DNA of 64,000 bases. Source: Fervidicoccaceae archaeon (GTDB lineage: Archaea; Thermoproteota; Thermoprotei_A; Sulfolobales; Fervidicoccaceae). The notes under the pieces were generated by a model. It saw only the letters and a list, made by a program, of their open reading frames with translations, made no database searches and was not told the origin of the DNA. Where the stretch lies: NCBI GenBank assembly GCA_038878695.1, contig JAVZVD010000001.1, positions 1-64,000 of the forward strand, written 5' to 3'. The position numbers and the translations under genes were made by a program. Positions within the stretch are counted from its first letter, which is position 1. Each line of letters starts with the position of its first letter. Positions 43,500 to 52,372 of the stretch are shown piece after piece.

Positions 43500-45590
43500 T
43501 TGCGCGAGCAACCCCAGGCCGTGGAGGCGGGGGTCGCGGACTACGAGGCGGGCTTCAGGTCGTTCTTCAGGAACTACGTGTCGCCGGGGGGAGTCAGGAA
43601 GTATATAGACATGATCAAGGAGATGATCAACCACGGAGGCAATGAGCTCGTCGTTAACTTCCTGGACTTGAAGTTCTATGACGAGAGGCTCGCGGCGGGC
43701 CTCGAGAGAGAGCCTGATCGAGTGCTCCCCTACGCGCACAGAGCCTTGCTGGGAGTCGTGAAGAGCCTTGACCCGGCGTACGCAGAGGAGGTAAAAGAGT
43801 TCTTCGTCAGGGTGATCAGGCTTCCTCAAGCGACACCGATCAGGAGCATCAAGAGCGATAAGCTGGGGAGGCTCGTGATGATCGAGGGCATAATGGTGAG
43901 AGCGACCCCCGTGAAGCAGAAGATGGTGAGAGCGGTTTTCAAGCACCTACGACGCGACTGCGAAGAGGAATTCGAGTGGCCCGGCGAGGGCGAACTGGGA
44001 GAAATCCTAGAGCTTCCCCCCTACTGCCCCAAGTGCCTGCAGCCGGGCCCCATGAGATTGGTCCCTGAGCGCAGCAAGTACGTCGATTGGCAGAAGGTGG
44101 TGATTCAAGAGAGGCCCGAGGACGTCCCGCCCGGGCAGATTCCCAGGAGCGTCGAGGTGCTCCTAACTCGGGGGCTCGTGGACGCGGCCAGGCCGGGCGA
44201 CAGGGTCTCCGTGGTCGGCGTGGTGAGAGTTAAGAGCCCAACGGGCGCCAGGAGGATCGGCTCCCCCGTCTTCGACGTCTTCATCGAAGGCGTCGGCGTG
44301 GAGGTGAGCCAGAAGACTCTCGAGGAAGTGGAGATAACGCGCGAAGACGAGCAGAAGATCCTCGAGCTGGCCAAGGATCCCTGGATCAGGAAGAAGATCA
44401 TCGCCAGCATCGCCCCCGGCATCTACGGGATGTGGGACGAGAAGGAGGCCATAGCGCTCGCCCTCTTCGGCGGAGTCCCGAAGGAGACCCCCGACGGCAT
44501 GAGGATACGCGGCGACGTGCACGTGCTCTTGATAGGAGACCCCGGCACCGCCAAGAGTCAGCTGCTGCAGTACGTGAGCAGGATAGCTCCGAGAGCCATA
44601 TATACGACCGGTAAAGGCAGCAGCGCCGCCGGCCTGACCGCGGCCGTCGTGCGGGAAAAGGGGACAGGCGAGTTCTACCTCGAGGCCGGGGCGCTGGTTC
44701 TCGCCGACGGCGGTCTAGCCCTCATAGACGAGATAGACAAAATGAGAGACGAGGACAGAGTGGCGATACACGAGGCAATGGAGCAGCAGACGGTCAGCGT
44801 GGCTAAGGCCGGCATAGTCGCCAGATTGAACGCCAGGTCGGCCATAATAGCGGCCGGCAATCCTAAGTACGGTCGCTACATAGACGAGAAGCTCCTCCCA
44901 GACAACGTAAACCTCCCGACGACTATCCTGAGCAGGTTCGACCTGATCTTCATCATAAAGGACAGGCCGGACGCGAGTCGCGACGACTCGCTAGCCGCTC
45001 ACGTCTTACAGGTCCATAGAGCGTCCGAGGAAGTCGAGCCGGAAATACCAATAGATCTCCTCAAGAAGTACGTGAGCTACGCGAGGAGGCACGTGAAGCC
45101 GAAGCTCACCGAGGAGGCGAGCGAGATGCTGAGGAGATTCTTCGTAGAGATGCGCAGGATAGGCGCGGAGAGCGGAGGCATCGTGAGCATAACCACGAGG
45201 CAGCTCGAGGCCCTCATCAGATTGACCGAGGCCCACGCGAAGATGGCCCTCCGCGAGTGGGCCACAGAGGAGGACGCGGCCGAAGCCATTAGGCTGATGA
45301 AGGTCTTCCTGGATCAGATCTCCGGTGGGACGGGCGAGGTCGTGCCCGACATAGACGTCGTGATCGGCAAGCCGAAGAGCAAACGAGAGAAGATGCTGCT
45401 CGTGGACGAGGCAATAAAGGAGCTCCTCAAGGAATCCGGCGAGGAGTGCGTCGCGCTGAGGCGTCTGACCGAGAGGCTAAGGGAGGAAGGAATAGAGGCC
45501 GCCGAGCTCGAGGACATCGTGACCAGGATGGCGAGGGAGGGCATGCTTTACGAGAGGAGGCCTGGGTGCTTCGGGAGGACCCCGCCCTAA
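43500..45590 (+). CDS. mcm: MCM replicative DNA helicase
   Basis: Hexameric 3'-5' replicative helicase, 696 residues from TTG 43500 (GAGGAGGT 10 bases upstream; the frame to 43461 overlaps GINS). N-terminal domain with a zinc site of the crenarchaeal type (KHLRRDC plus CPKC), then the AAA+ core with Walker A GDPGTAKS (346-353), Walker B LALIDEIDKM and arginine-finger region LSRFDLIF. The C-terminal 80 residues form a winged helix. Five bases after GINS and 21 before hel308. Confidence 0.96.
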   Translation: MREQPQAVEAGVADYEAGFRSFFRNYVSPGGVRKYIDMIKEMINHGGNELVVNFLDLKFYDERLAAGLEREPDRVLPYAHRALLGVVKSLDPAYAEEVKEFFVRVIRLPQATPIRSIKSDKLGRLVMIEGIMVRATPVKQKMVRAVFKHLRRDCEEEFEWPGEGELGEILELPPYCPKCLQPGPMRLVPERSKYVDWQKVVIQERPEDVPPGQIPRSVEVLLTRGLVDAARPGDRVSVVGVVRVKSPTGARRIGSPVFDVFIEGVGVEVSQKTLEEVEITREDEQKILELAKDPWIRKKIIASIAPGIYGMWDEKEAIALALFGGVPKETPDGMRIRGDVHVLLIGDPGTAKSQLLQYVSRIAPRAIYTTGKGSSAAGLTAAVVREKGTGEFYLEAGALVLADGGLALIDEIDKMRDEDRVAIHEAMEQQTVSVAKAGIVARLNARSAIIAAGNPKYGRYIDEKLLPDNVNLPTTILSRFDLIFIIKDRPDASRDDSLAAHVLQVHRASEEVEPEIPIDLLKKYVSYARRHVKPKLTEEASEMLRRFFVEMRRIGAESGGIVSITTRQLEALIRLTEAHAKMALREWATEEDAAEAIRLMKVFLDQISGGTGEVVPDIDVVIGKPKSKREKMLLVDEAIKELLKESGEECVALRRLTERLREEGIEAAELEDIVTRMAREGMLYERRPGCFGRTPP

Positions 45591-45611
45591 CTGAGGAGCG
45601 GGGTAGGCGAG

Positions 45612-47765
45612 TTGAAAGTAGAAGATCTGCCCGTGGACCCCAAGCTCAAAGAGCTCCTCTTCTCCTTCGGTATTGTCGAGCTCTACCCGCCCCAAGAGGA
45701 GGCGTGCAGGCGGGGGATCTTCGAGGGCAAGAGCATCGTGCTAGCCGCTCAAACAGCCTCGGGCAAATCTCTCCTGGCCGAGATCCTGGCGGTCGAGAAG
45801 GCTCTCAGGGCCCGCAGCAAGACGGTTTACTTGGTCCCGCTCAAGGCTCTAGCGAGCGAGAAGCACAGGGACTTTGAGAAGTACAAGCGATTGGGGGTGA
45901 GAGCCGCCCTCTCGGTAGGCGACTACGACAGAGAGGACCCCTATCTACACGAGTATGACGTCATCGTAACGACCTACGAGAAGATGGATAGCATGTTGAG
46001 GCACAAGCCCAAATGGTTCTCGAGCGTCGACCTCGTCGTGATAGACGAGGTGCACTATCTCGACGACCCGGAGAGGGGGCCCGTCCTCGAGAGCCTGGTG
46101 GCGAGATTGAGGGCTCGGGGCGAAGGTCCGCAAATCGTGGCACTGAGCGCTACGGTGGGCAACCCCGAGGAGATCGGAGAGTGGCTCGAGGCCGAGACCG
46201 TCGTAAGCGACTGGAGGCCCGTCCCTCTGAGGGAGGGGATATACTACGACGGTGAGATAGTCTACGCAGACGGATCGACGAAGCGGGTCGCCCGAGTCTT
46301 CTCGCATCCCATCATGGATTTGGTCCACGACGCACTACGAGAGGGAGGTCAGACTCTCGTCTTCGTCCACAGCAGGAGGAGAGCCGTGGAGTTGGCCGAA
46401 GCCGCCTCGAGGAAGATGGTTCTCGATCGTTCGCCGGAGCTTGGGGAGCTCGCGCGAGAGCTGGCCGAGTCCAGCGACGCTCAGAGGCTTAATGAAAAGC
46501 TCGCGGAGGTGGTCTCGAGAGGCTTCAGCTTCCACCACGCCGGCCTCACTCTGGAGCAGAGGAGGATCGTGGAGAGAGCGTTCAGGGAGGGCCTCCTCGC
46601 GGCGCTCTTCGCCACGTCCACGCTGGCTGCCGGCGTAAATTTGCCCGCACGGAGGGTCGTCATAGAGAGCCACAGGAGGTTCAGCTCCATTGAGGGCAGC
46701 TCGCCGATAAAAGTGATAGAATATAAGCAGTTCGCCGGTAGAGCCGGAAGACCTGGCTACGACGAGTACGGCGAGGCAGTGCTCGTGGCCAAGAGGAGAG
46801 CCGACGTCGATGAGCTGATCGACTTCTACGTCCTCGGGAGACCGGAGAGCATAGAGTCCAAGCTGAACTCGCCGAGAGCTCTCAGAACGCACGTGCTGGC
46901 GTACATCGCCAGCGAGGGGCCTCTCAAGCGAGAGGAGGTGGTCTCGTTCCTGAGGGGCAGCCTCTTCGCTAAGCAACGTGGGGAGAGAGGCCTGCTCGCC
47001 GAACTCGACAACACGTTGGAATTCCTGTCGTACAATGGCTTCGTCGTCGAGCTCGGCTCTAGAGAGCTGGCCGCTACTCGGCTGGGCAAGAGGGTGTCCG
47101 AGGTCTACGTGGACCCGTACTCGGCGTTGCTCCTCGCGAGGGGGTCCTCGAAGAGGAGGGGCTCGACCATCGGCCTCCTGCATCTCATCGCGGCGACGCC
47201 CGACATGCCGAAGCTAATTCTGAGGAGGAGCGAAGTGAGAGAGCTCGAGGAGGAACTCGACATGCTCTACCCCGAGCTGCTCGTCGGCTACGAGGATAGA
47301 GAGGAGCTAGACCCGGAGACTCTACTCTCGGAGCTCAAGACCGCGCTGCTGCTCAACGATTGGATCAACGAGGTCCGAGAGGACGACATAGTTGAGAAGT
47401 ACGATGTCGGTCCGGGCGACGTGAGAGCGCTAGCCGAGAGCGCTGAGTGGATCGCGCACGCGTTCCGCAGGATCTCCGAGCTCCTGCCGGGAGCTGAGGA
47501 GCTCGGGAAGAGCTACGCTGTCTTGGAGAGGAGGCTCAGATACGGAGTGAAGGAAGAGCTGGTCGAGCTGGTCCTCCTGCCGGGGATAGGCAGAGTGAGG
47601 GCTCGCAGACTTTACAACGCTGGCTTCAGGAGCCTCGAGGACGTGGCGAGAGCTCAGCCCTCCGAGATCGCGAGGGTGGAGGGCATAGGCGAGAAGATAG
47701 CGCGAGAGGCCGTGGAGCTCGCTAGAGCGCTGATAGCAGGCGGAGCTGGTGCTCGCTCGAGGTAG
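45612..47765 (+). CDS. hel308: Hel308/Hjm DNA helicase
   Basis: Superfamily 2 3'-5' helicase acting on stalled replication forks. Q-motif YPPQEEA (25-31), Walker A AQTASGKS (46-53), DEVH box, SATVGNPEEIGEWL, FATSTLAAGVNLPARRV and the QFAGRAGRPGYDEYG motif VI. C-terminal ratchet and helix-hairpin-helix (LLPGIGRVRARRLYNAGF). 717 residues, TTG start. Third gene of the GINS-mcm-hel308 unit, tying fork repair to the replisome; convergent with the KaiC-like gene. Confidence 0.95.
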   Translation: MKVEDLPVDPKLKELLFSFGIVELYPPQEEACRRGIFEGKSIVLAAQTASGKSLLAEILAVEKALRARSKTVYLVPLKALASEKHRDFEKYKRLGVRAALSVGDYDREDPYLHEYDVIVTTYEKMDSMLRHKPKWFSSVDLVVIDEVHYLDDPERGPVLESLVARLRARGEGPQIVALSATVGNPEEIGEWLEAETVVSDWRPVPLREGIYYDGEIVYADGSTKRVARVFSHPIMDLVHDALREGGQTLVFVHSRRRAVELAEAASRKMVLDRSPELGELARELAESSDAQRLNEKLAEVVSRGFSFHHAGLTLEQRRIVERAFREGLLAALFATSTLAAGVNLPARRVVIESHRRFSSIEGSSPIKVIEYKQFAGRAGRPGYDEYGEAVLVAKRRADVDELIDFYVLGRPESIESKLNSPRALRTHVLAYIASEGPLKREEVVSFLRGSLFAKQRGERGLLAELDNTLEFLSYNGFVVELGSRELAATRLGKRVSEVYVDPYSALLLARGSSKRRGSTIGLLHLIAATPDMPKLILRRSEVRELEEELDMLYPELLVGYEDREELDPETLLSELKTALLLNDWINEVREDDIVEKYDVGPGDVRALAESAEWIAHAFRRISELLPGAEELGKSYAVLERRLRYGVKEELVELVLLPGIGRVRARRLYNAGFRSLEDVARAQPSEIARVEGIGEKIAREAVELARALIAGGAGARSR

Positions 47766-47792
47766 GAGGCCCCTCGGGCCCTCTCGGGCTAG

Positions 47793-48614
47793 CTATCTGC
47801 TCTTCTCGGCGGAGCCGGGCCTCGAGTCGGCCGCCCTCTCCCTAAGCTTCTCGGCCACCTCGCGCGGCATCCTCAGGTCCTCGGCTCTGTAGGGGGTGGG
47901 CCTGAGGACCCTCATGCCGAGCCTCGGTCTTATTTCGATCTCGTGGACTCTCAGGTCGTGAGCGGTCTGGCGCATCTTCTCTACCAATACATACCTCTTC
48001 AGGACGCCCTGAGAGATCGTCTTCTTGAACCTGATTATGCCGTCGGCCACGTGCTCCAGGCCAAAGCCATAGGCCATCTCGCTCGTCACCGCGTACTGAG
48101 ACACGAGAAGAGCCGTCATGTCCCACTTGTACAGCACTCGCTTGACATAGTAGCTGAGCTTCCTGGCCGCCACGGGCTTATCGAGCCAGAACGCGCTCAT
48201 GCTATCGACGACCAGCCTAGTTCTGCCGTATCCCATTCTCCGTTTCGCCTCGATTACCTTGGCCACGAGCTGCTCGACGTCTAGCTCGAGGATACTCCAC
48301 TCATCCTCCTTCCCCCTCATGAGGGCGTCCAAGACGATGAGCTTGCCCCTCTCGATAGCCTCGGAGAAGTTCATGTCGAATTGAGCCGCCTGCCTGATTA
48401 TCGACTCTCTGCTCTCTTCGGTCGTGACGTAGATCACGTTATCACCGTCTGACACGCCAGCCCACGCGAAGTGTATGCAGAAGACTGTCTTCCCCGAGCC
48501 GGGCTCGCCGACGATAGCTACGAAGAATCCCCTCGGTATCCCCCCCTCGATCAGCTCGTCGAAACCCTCGACGCCCGTCCTCAATCTCTCTAGATCTGAG
48601 CCCTGCGGCGTCAC
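47793..48614 (-). CDS. KaiC/RadA-like ATPase, single domain
   Basis: RecA-superfamily ATPase of the archaeal KaiC-like group. Walker A GEPGSGKT (36-43), YVTTEESRESIIRQAAQF after it, Walker B RLVVDSMSAFW, and the KaiC-like LVSQYAVTSEMAYGFGLEHVADGII. 273 residues, one ATPase domain. Archaeal relatives are often regulatory; here it is coupled to a winged-helix gene and Orc1/Cdc6 in one operon (start overlaps the upstream stop by 4 bases), suggesting a role linked to replication or its regulation, which is inference. Confidence 0.8.
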   Translation of the reverse strand: MTPQGSDLERLRTGVEGFDELIEGGIPRGFFVAIVGEPGSGKTVFCIHFAWAGVSDGDNVIYVTTEESRESIIRQAAQFDMNFSEAIERGKLIVLDALMRGKEDEWSILELDVEQLVAKVIEAKRRMGYGRTRLVVDSMSAFWLDKPVAARKLSYYVKRVLYKWDMTALLVSQYAVTSEMAYGFGLEHVADGIIRFKKTISQGVLKRYVLVEKMRQTAHDLRVHEIEIRPRLGMRVLRPTPYRAEDLRMPREVAEKLRERAADSRPGSAEKSR

Positions 48615-48892
48615 GTCCAGCCGACCTCCTCTAGCGCCTCGAGCGCGTCTCTCAAAGCCAGGACTCTGGGGTCCGCGTAGTTGAGCGAGTAGAGCTTAGA
48701 CCTGCCCAGGGTCCTCTCGATCACCAGCCCCGCCTCGGTCATCTCTCTTAAATGCCTCGAGACTGCTCTGTGGTTGAGGCGCGTCTCCCTCACGATCCTC
48801 GTAATGTTGACCTCTCCTAGAGAGTATAACACGCGCAGTATCTTCGCCTTGCCTCGGCTACTCAGTGGGAGCTCGCCGCTCCGCGCGCCCAA
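48611..48892 (-). CDS. Small winged-helix DNA-binding protein
   Basis: A 93-residue winged-helix protein. GKAKILRVLYSLGEVNITRI, then RLNHRAVSRHLREMTEAGLV and the wing TLGRSKLYSLNYADPRV, resemble ArsR/MarR-like regulators. TTG 48892 has GAGGAGGG 4-6 bases upstream and is preferred over the ATG at 48940. It overlaps the 3' end of the Orc1/Cdc6 gene by 35 bases and the KaiC-like gene by 4, so all three are translated from one message. Confidence 0.7.
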   Translation of the reverse strand: MGARSGELPLSSRGKAKILRVLYSLGEVNITRIVRETRLNHRAVSRHLREMTEAGLVIERTLGRSKLYSLNYADPRVLALRDALEALEEVGWT

Positions 48893-50114
48893 CTGCCCTC
48901 CTCTCGAGCAACTCCTCGAGTCTCCTCTCGAGTAAATCAAGCGGGGCTCCGCTCACGCCGACGAGCGTGCTCTTGCCCCTATAGCCTTTTCCGCTGCTCT
49001 TCGTCTGCACCACGTGCATGTTCCTCAGGTCCATGACGTGCGTGTAGACCTGCGTGTGTCTCCTCGACCTCACGCCGTAGCTCTCGCAGAGGGCCCTGTA
49101 GAGCCTCTCCACGTCTCCTATTCTAACGAAGGGCGCGCCCGACCCCCTGAGCGATTTGACCACGGCGAGTAGCAGGAGGAGCTTGTGATCGTCCAACGCC
49201 GCGACGGTGTCCTCAAGCATGGCAAGCTCCGGCTTCACGACGACATGGGCCCTCCTCACGTCGTCCATCGTGACGTGACCTCTGCCCGCGCTGTCTGCGC
49301 TCTCCCCGGCCCGGGCCAATATCTCGAGCGCGGTCCTCGCGCTCCCTCCCCCTTCTCCGTCTATCCCCTCAAGATAGGCCACGTACTTTATCACCTCTTC
49401 GTCGACCGTGCCCTCATGGAACGCCAGCGCCGCTCTATCGCTCAGTATGTCCCTTAGCTCTCTGGACGTGTAGGGCGGGAAGTCCACGACGCTTCTCAGA
49501 AAGAACGTGCTCACGGCGGGCTCGAGCCCCTCGAGCGCACGAGTGCTTCTCGTGATCATCAAGAAGTGGACTCTCTTGGGGCGGGCGGGCTCGTCATCGT
49601 AGAGCCTTATCAACGAGTAGATCGATGGAGTCCCCGCGTTGACCGAGAGGAAGTAGTCGAACTCGTCGAGGGCTATTATCGCGTGGCGCTTCCTCCTATC
49701 CAGCTCGTCGAGTATACCCCTTAGGACCTCCTGCGCACTCAACCCTCGCTGGGGCACGGAGAGGCCCAGTTCTCTCGCTATGGTCAGGAGAACTTGGGGA
49801 AAGGTCCTGGCCTTGTAGCAGTTGACGTGGACGTAGGTGAGACTCAGCCCTCGCTTCGAGGCCGCCGTCTCGAGAAGCTTGCCGAAGACCCTGGCCGTCG
49901 CGGTCTTACCCGTGCCGTAGCCGCCAACGAGAACAACCCTCTGGCTCGCCGACCCCGGCGAGACTAGAGCTTGCTTGAAGGCCTGAGCCAGCGCTCTCAA
50001 CTGCTTCTCGCGGTGAGGCAGCCTCTGGGGAAGATACTCCGGGTAGAGGACAGATTTGTCCCGGAAAACGCTGGGGGCCCCTATCACGCTCTCCACGAGG
50101 TCCTCCGCCGACAA
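48858..50114 (-). CDS. Orc1/Cdc6 replication initiator
   Basis: AAA+ origin-binding initiator and MCM loader. Walker A GGYGTGKT (64-71), Walker B AIIALDEFDYF, sensor TRSTRALEGLEP, then a C-terminal winged helix (DLRNMHVVQTKSSGKGYRGK). TTG 50114 is chosen because GGAGAGGAG sits just upstream and a TATA box lies 35 bases before it; the frame to 50198 would place that TATA inside the gene. 418 residues. First gene of orc1-wHTH-KaiC-like. Confidence 0.92.
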   Translation of the reverse strand: MSAEDLVESVIGAPSVFRDKSVLYPEYLPQRLPHREKQLRALAQAFKQALVSPGSASQRVVLVGGYGTGKTATARVFGKLLETAASKRGLSLTYVHVNCYKARTFPQVLLTIARELGLSVPQRGLSAQEVLRGILDELDRRKRHAIIALDEFDYFLSVNAGTPSIYSLIRLYDDEPARPKRVHFLMITRSTRALEGLEPAVSTFFLRSVVDFPPYTSRELRDILSDRAALAFHEGTVDEEVIKYVAYLEGIDGEGGGSARTALEILARAGESADSAGRGHVTMDDVRRAHVVVKPELAMLEDTVAALDDHKLLLLLAVVKSLRGSGAPFVRIGDVERLYRALCESYGVRSRRHTQVYTHVMDLRNMHVVQTKSSGKGYRGKSTLVGVSGAPLDLLERRLEELLERRAVGRAERRAPTE

Positions 50115-50144
50115 GCTCCTCTCCGCCGAAGGAAAGGACGAACT

Positions 50145-50153
50145 CCTATAAAT
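50145..50153 (-). promoter_or_regulatory. TATA box of the Orc1/Cdc6 operon
   Basis: On the minus strand this reads ATTTATAGG, about 35 bases before the TTG start at 50114. The 155-base gap 50115-50269 contains no ORB-like origin repeat that I can recognise. Confidence 0.55.
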
Positions 50154-50269
50154 CACTAGTAAGCCGAAAGTATTTGTAGGCCCGGCGAAGTCTCGCAAAA
50201 ACGCGATAAACCTCGCTAGGTCAGTTACAATAGGCTTCGCGTCGAGGATTCGACTCGAGATGAACTCGC

Positions 50270-51646
50270 ATGGCTAAGAGCACGATCCTCGAGGAGATAG
50301 TCTCGGCCTCGGTCCGCGAGGTCGAGCGCTCAGGCGAGGCTCAACTCGAGAGGGTCAAGCTGCTCATGGGCGATCTCGTGAGCGTGGCAAGTGCCGGCTT
50401 CCTCTCCGACCCCAAGCCTCTTCAGCTCTACTCACTCCTAGCGCGCGAGTCGGGGGGGCCCAGCACGGTCTTCGGCCTGTGGACCAAGACGGAGACCCTA
50501 TGCGCGGTCATAGTCAACGCCTTCTCGGCCCACACGCTGGAGTTGGACGACTGGCTAGCCAACAGCCTAATGTACGTTGGGGCCTCGATCGTGCCGGCCG
50601 TGCTGGCCTTCGCCGAGAGGAGCGGGTCAACTCTATTGAGAGCGGCGAGGGCCGTGATGCTGGGCTACGAGGTGGCCGGCAGGATCGGCCTCCTGCTCGG
50701 CAGGAGGCACTACAGGCACTGGCACACGAGCTCCACGGCAGGGGGCGGCGGAGTGGCCGCCGCCCTGGTGTATCTCACCGAGGGGGCCAGCGTCGAGGAC
50801 ATAGTCAAGGCGGTCTACGCGGCCATGCTCTACGCTGCCGGCCTGAGGACCAAGATATGGAAGAACCTCGCGGTGAAGCCTTTCAGCCCCGCCCACGCCG
50901 CGTTCGTGGGCTTGTCGTCGCTTGCTCTAAAGTCGTTTATCAGCAGGGTCGACGAGATTTTCTCAAGCTCGAACGGCCTGTGCTCGCTCATGGACGGAGA
51001 GTGCTCGGTGGAGCTAGCCCTGAACCCGCCGTGGAGGTACGCCGTCGAGGTCACGCTCCACAAGCTCTTCCCGGTATCTCGCTGCGCTCAGACCTCCGTT
51101 AAGGCTGCCCTCGAGCTCCACGGAAAGGTTGAGCCGGAGCGTGTGAGAGAGGTGAGGCTCGAGACCTTCGATGAAGCTTATAGACTCGCCGACATCGTTT
51201 ACCCGCTCACGGTCGAAGAGGCGAGGTTCAGCCTGAGCTTTCTGGTGAGCGCGTGCATAGCTAGGGGCTGGCGCGGCATCTACGACTTAAAGTCGAGCCT
51301 TCACGACGCGCGAGTCAGAGAACTCGAGTCCAAGGTGAGAGTGGAGGCCCGCGAGGACTTCGCCGCGATTTACCCGGAGAGGCAGCCGGCGCGCGTGGTA
51401 GTTGAGACGGTGAACGGGGAGGTTCTAGAATCTTACGAGGAGAAGCCCCTCGGGTCTCCCTCGGATCCGAGGCTCAGGAGCCTCATTGAGTCTAAAATCT
51501 CGATGCTCTCCGAGATCTCCGGCGATTTCGTCTCCCGCCTCTTCTGCAAGCACCTGATGAGCGCCGACCCCGAGGCCACCGTGGTCGAGCTGATCGAGGG
51601 AGCGAAGCGCGGCACTCAGGAGCTCTGCCGCTCTCGTCGGGCCTGA
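50270..51646 (+). CDS. MmgE/PrpD family protein
   Basis: Predicted lyase of the 2-methylcitrate dehydratase/cis-aconitate decarboxylase-like family. FSAHTLELDDW (active-site region), HWHTSSTAGGGGVAAAL and KPFSPAHAAF are family landmarks, and KLFPVSRCAQTSVKAALEL follows. 458 residues, full length. No other methylcitrate-cycle gene is nearby, so the actual substrate is uncertain. Divergent from the Orc1/Cdc6 gene. Confidence 0.85.
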   Translation: MAKSTILEEIVSASVREVERSGEAQLERVKLLMGDLVSVASAGFLSDPKPLQLYSLLARESGGPSTVFGLWTKTETLCAVIVNAFSAHTLELDDWLANSLMYVGASIVPAVLAFAERSGSTLLRAARAVMLGYEVAGRIGLLLGRRHYRHWHTSSTAGGGGVAAALVYLTEGASVEDIVKAVYAAMLYAAGLRTKIWKNLAVKPFSPAHAAFVGLSSLALKSFISRVDEIFSSSNGLCSLMDGECSVELALNPPWRYAVEVTLHKLFPVSRCAQTSVKAALELHGKVEPERVREVRLETFDEAYRLADIVYPLTVEEARFSLSFLVSACIARGWRGIYDLKSSLHDARVRELESKVRVEAREDFAAIYPERQPARVVVETVNGEVLESYEEKPLGSPSDPRLRSLIESKISMLSEISGDFVSRLFCKHLMSADPEATVVELIEGAKRGTQELCRSRRA

Positions 51647-51670
51647 CGCTCTTTTGGCTCGGTCGCCTGC

Positions 51671-52372
51671 TCAGAGGAGGAGAGGCCCCCGCAGTTCCTG
51701 CCTCAGCGCTACGCCTCGGAGGCTCGCTAGGTCCCTGTGGTCTCCGAGGGCGAGTAGAGCCTCTAGGTCCTCTTCTCCGAGCATCCAAATCCTCCGCAGA
51801 GACCACGAGCACTCGGGGGATAGGATCAACTCGATTATCCCCCCATTCGCGAAGAAGGAGTACGTTGACGATAGGTCGGCCCTCGAGGGGAGGCAGCTGC
51901 CCGCCGGGTGTGTGTGAGCGAAGACGCACGCCCCGAGCTCGGGGAGCACGATCTTGTCCCTCTCGCCCTCTAGCTCTATCGCCCCTCTCGACCACTTCGG
52001 TATTATCAGAGCGTGCTCGGATCCTCTCCGCGAGCTTCTCTCCAGTATCAGAGCCAAGCGCCGCGATAGTCTGCGCAAGAGGAGGTCGGCGAAGGCGTCG
52101 TAGGCTTCTCTAAGAGAGACGAAGTTGGGGGCGAGGAGCTCCTGAGCTCCCGATATGACCTCTACCCCCAGCTCCGAGTACTTCTCCCCGAGCTCCTCCA
52201 CGTACTCTGCCCCTACCTCCTCGGTCACCGCGACTATCCCTCTCTCCAAGTCAACGCGTAGGCCCTCGGATCCCGTGTCGGACCACGCGTCCTCGAGAGC
52301 GTAGATGGCGTGGCAAGCTCTCGAGATGCCCGCGACGTCGGGGTCCCCCTCGACGAGTCTGTGCCACCTCAG
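51671..52372 (-). CDS. JAMM/MPN-motif metalloprotease-like protein, possible CTG start
   Basis: The motif HTHPAGSCLPSRADLSS fits the JAMM zinc protease pattern HxHPx6SxxD; a Glu upstream in the helix before it could be the catalytic Glu. JAMM proteins remove ubiquitin-like modifiers or act as Cys-carrier peptidases; no ubiquitin-like gene is in this window. From the TTG at 52249 the protein is 192 residues. The same frame continues upstream with coding-like sequence (VEGDPDVAGISRACHAIYAL) for 41 codons to a CTG that overlaps the previous stop as CTGA, with no ATG, GTG or TTG before it. I therefore give the longer extent (233 residues); the start is uncertain. Confidence 0.6.
   Translation of the reverse strand: MRWHRLVEGDPDVAGISRACHAIYALEDAWSDTGSEGLRVDLERGIVAVTEEVGAEYVEELGEKYSELGVEVISGAQELLAPNFVSLREAYDAFADLLLRRLSRRLALILERSSRRGSEHALIIPKWSRGAIELEGERDKIVLPELGACVFAHTHPAGSCLPSRADLSSTYSFFANGGIIELILSPECSWSLRRIWMLGEEDLEALLALGDHRDLASLRGVALRQELRGPLLL

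Noticed and set aside
43284-43946. 220-residue minus-strand frame opposite GINS and mcm
   Set aside because: His/Leu/Arg-rich composition typical of antisense frames; the plus-strand genes are unambiguous.
50115-50269. Replication origin next to Orc1/Cdc6
   Set aside because: No ORB or mini-ORB-like repeats or strongly AT-rich unwinding element could be seen in the gap; only a TATA box is supported.
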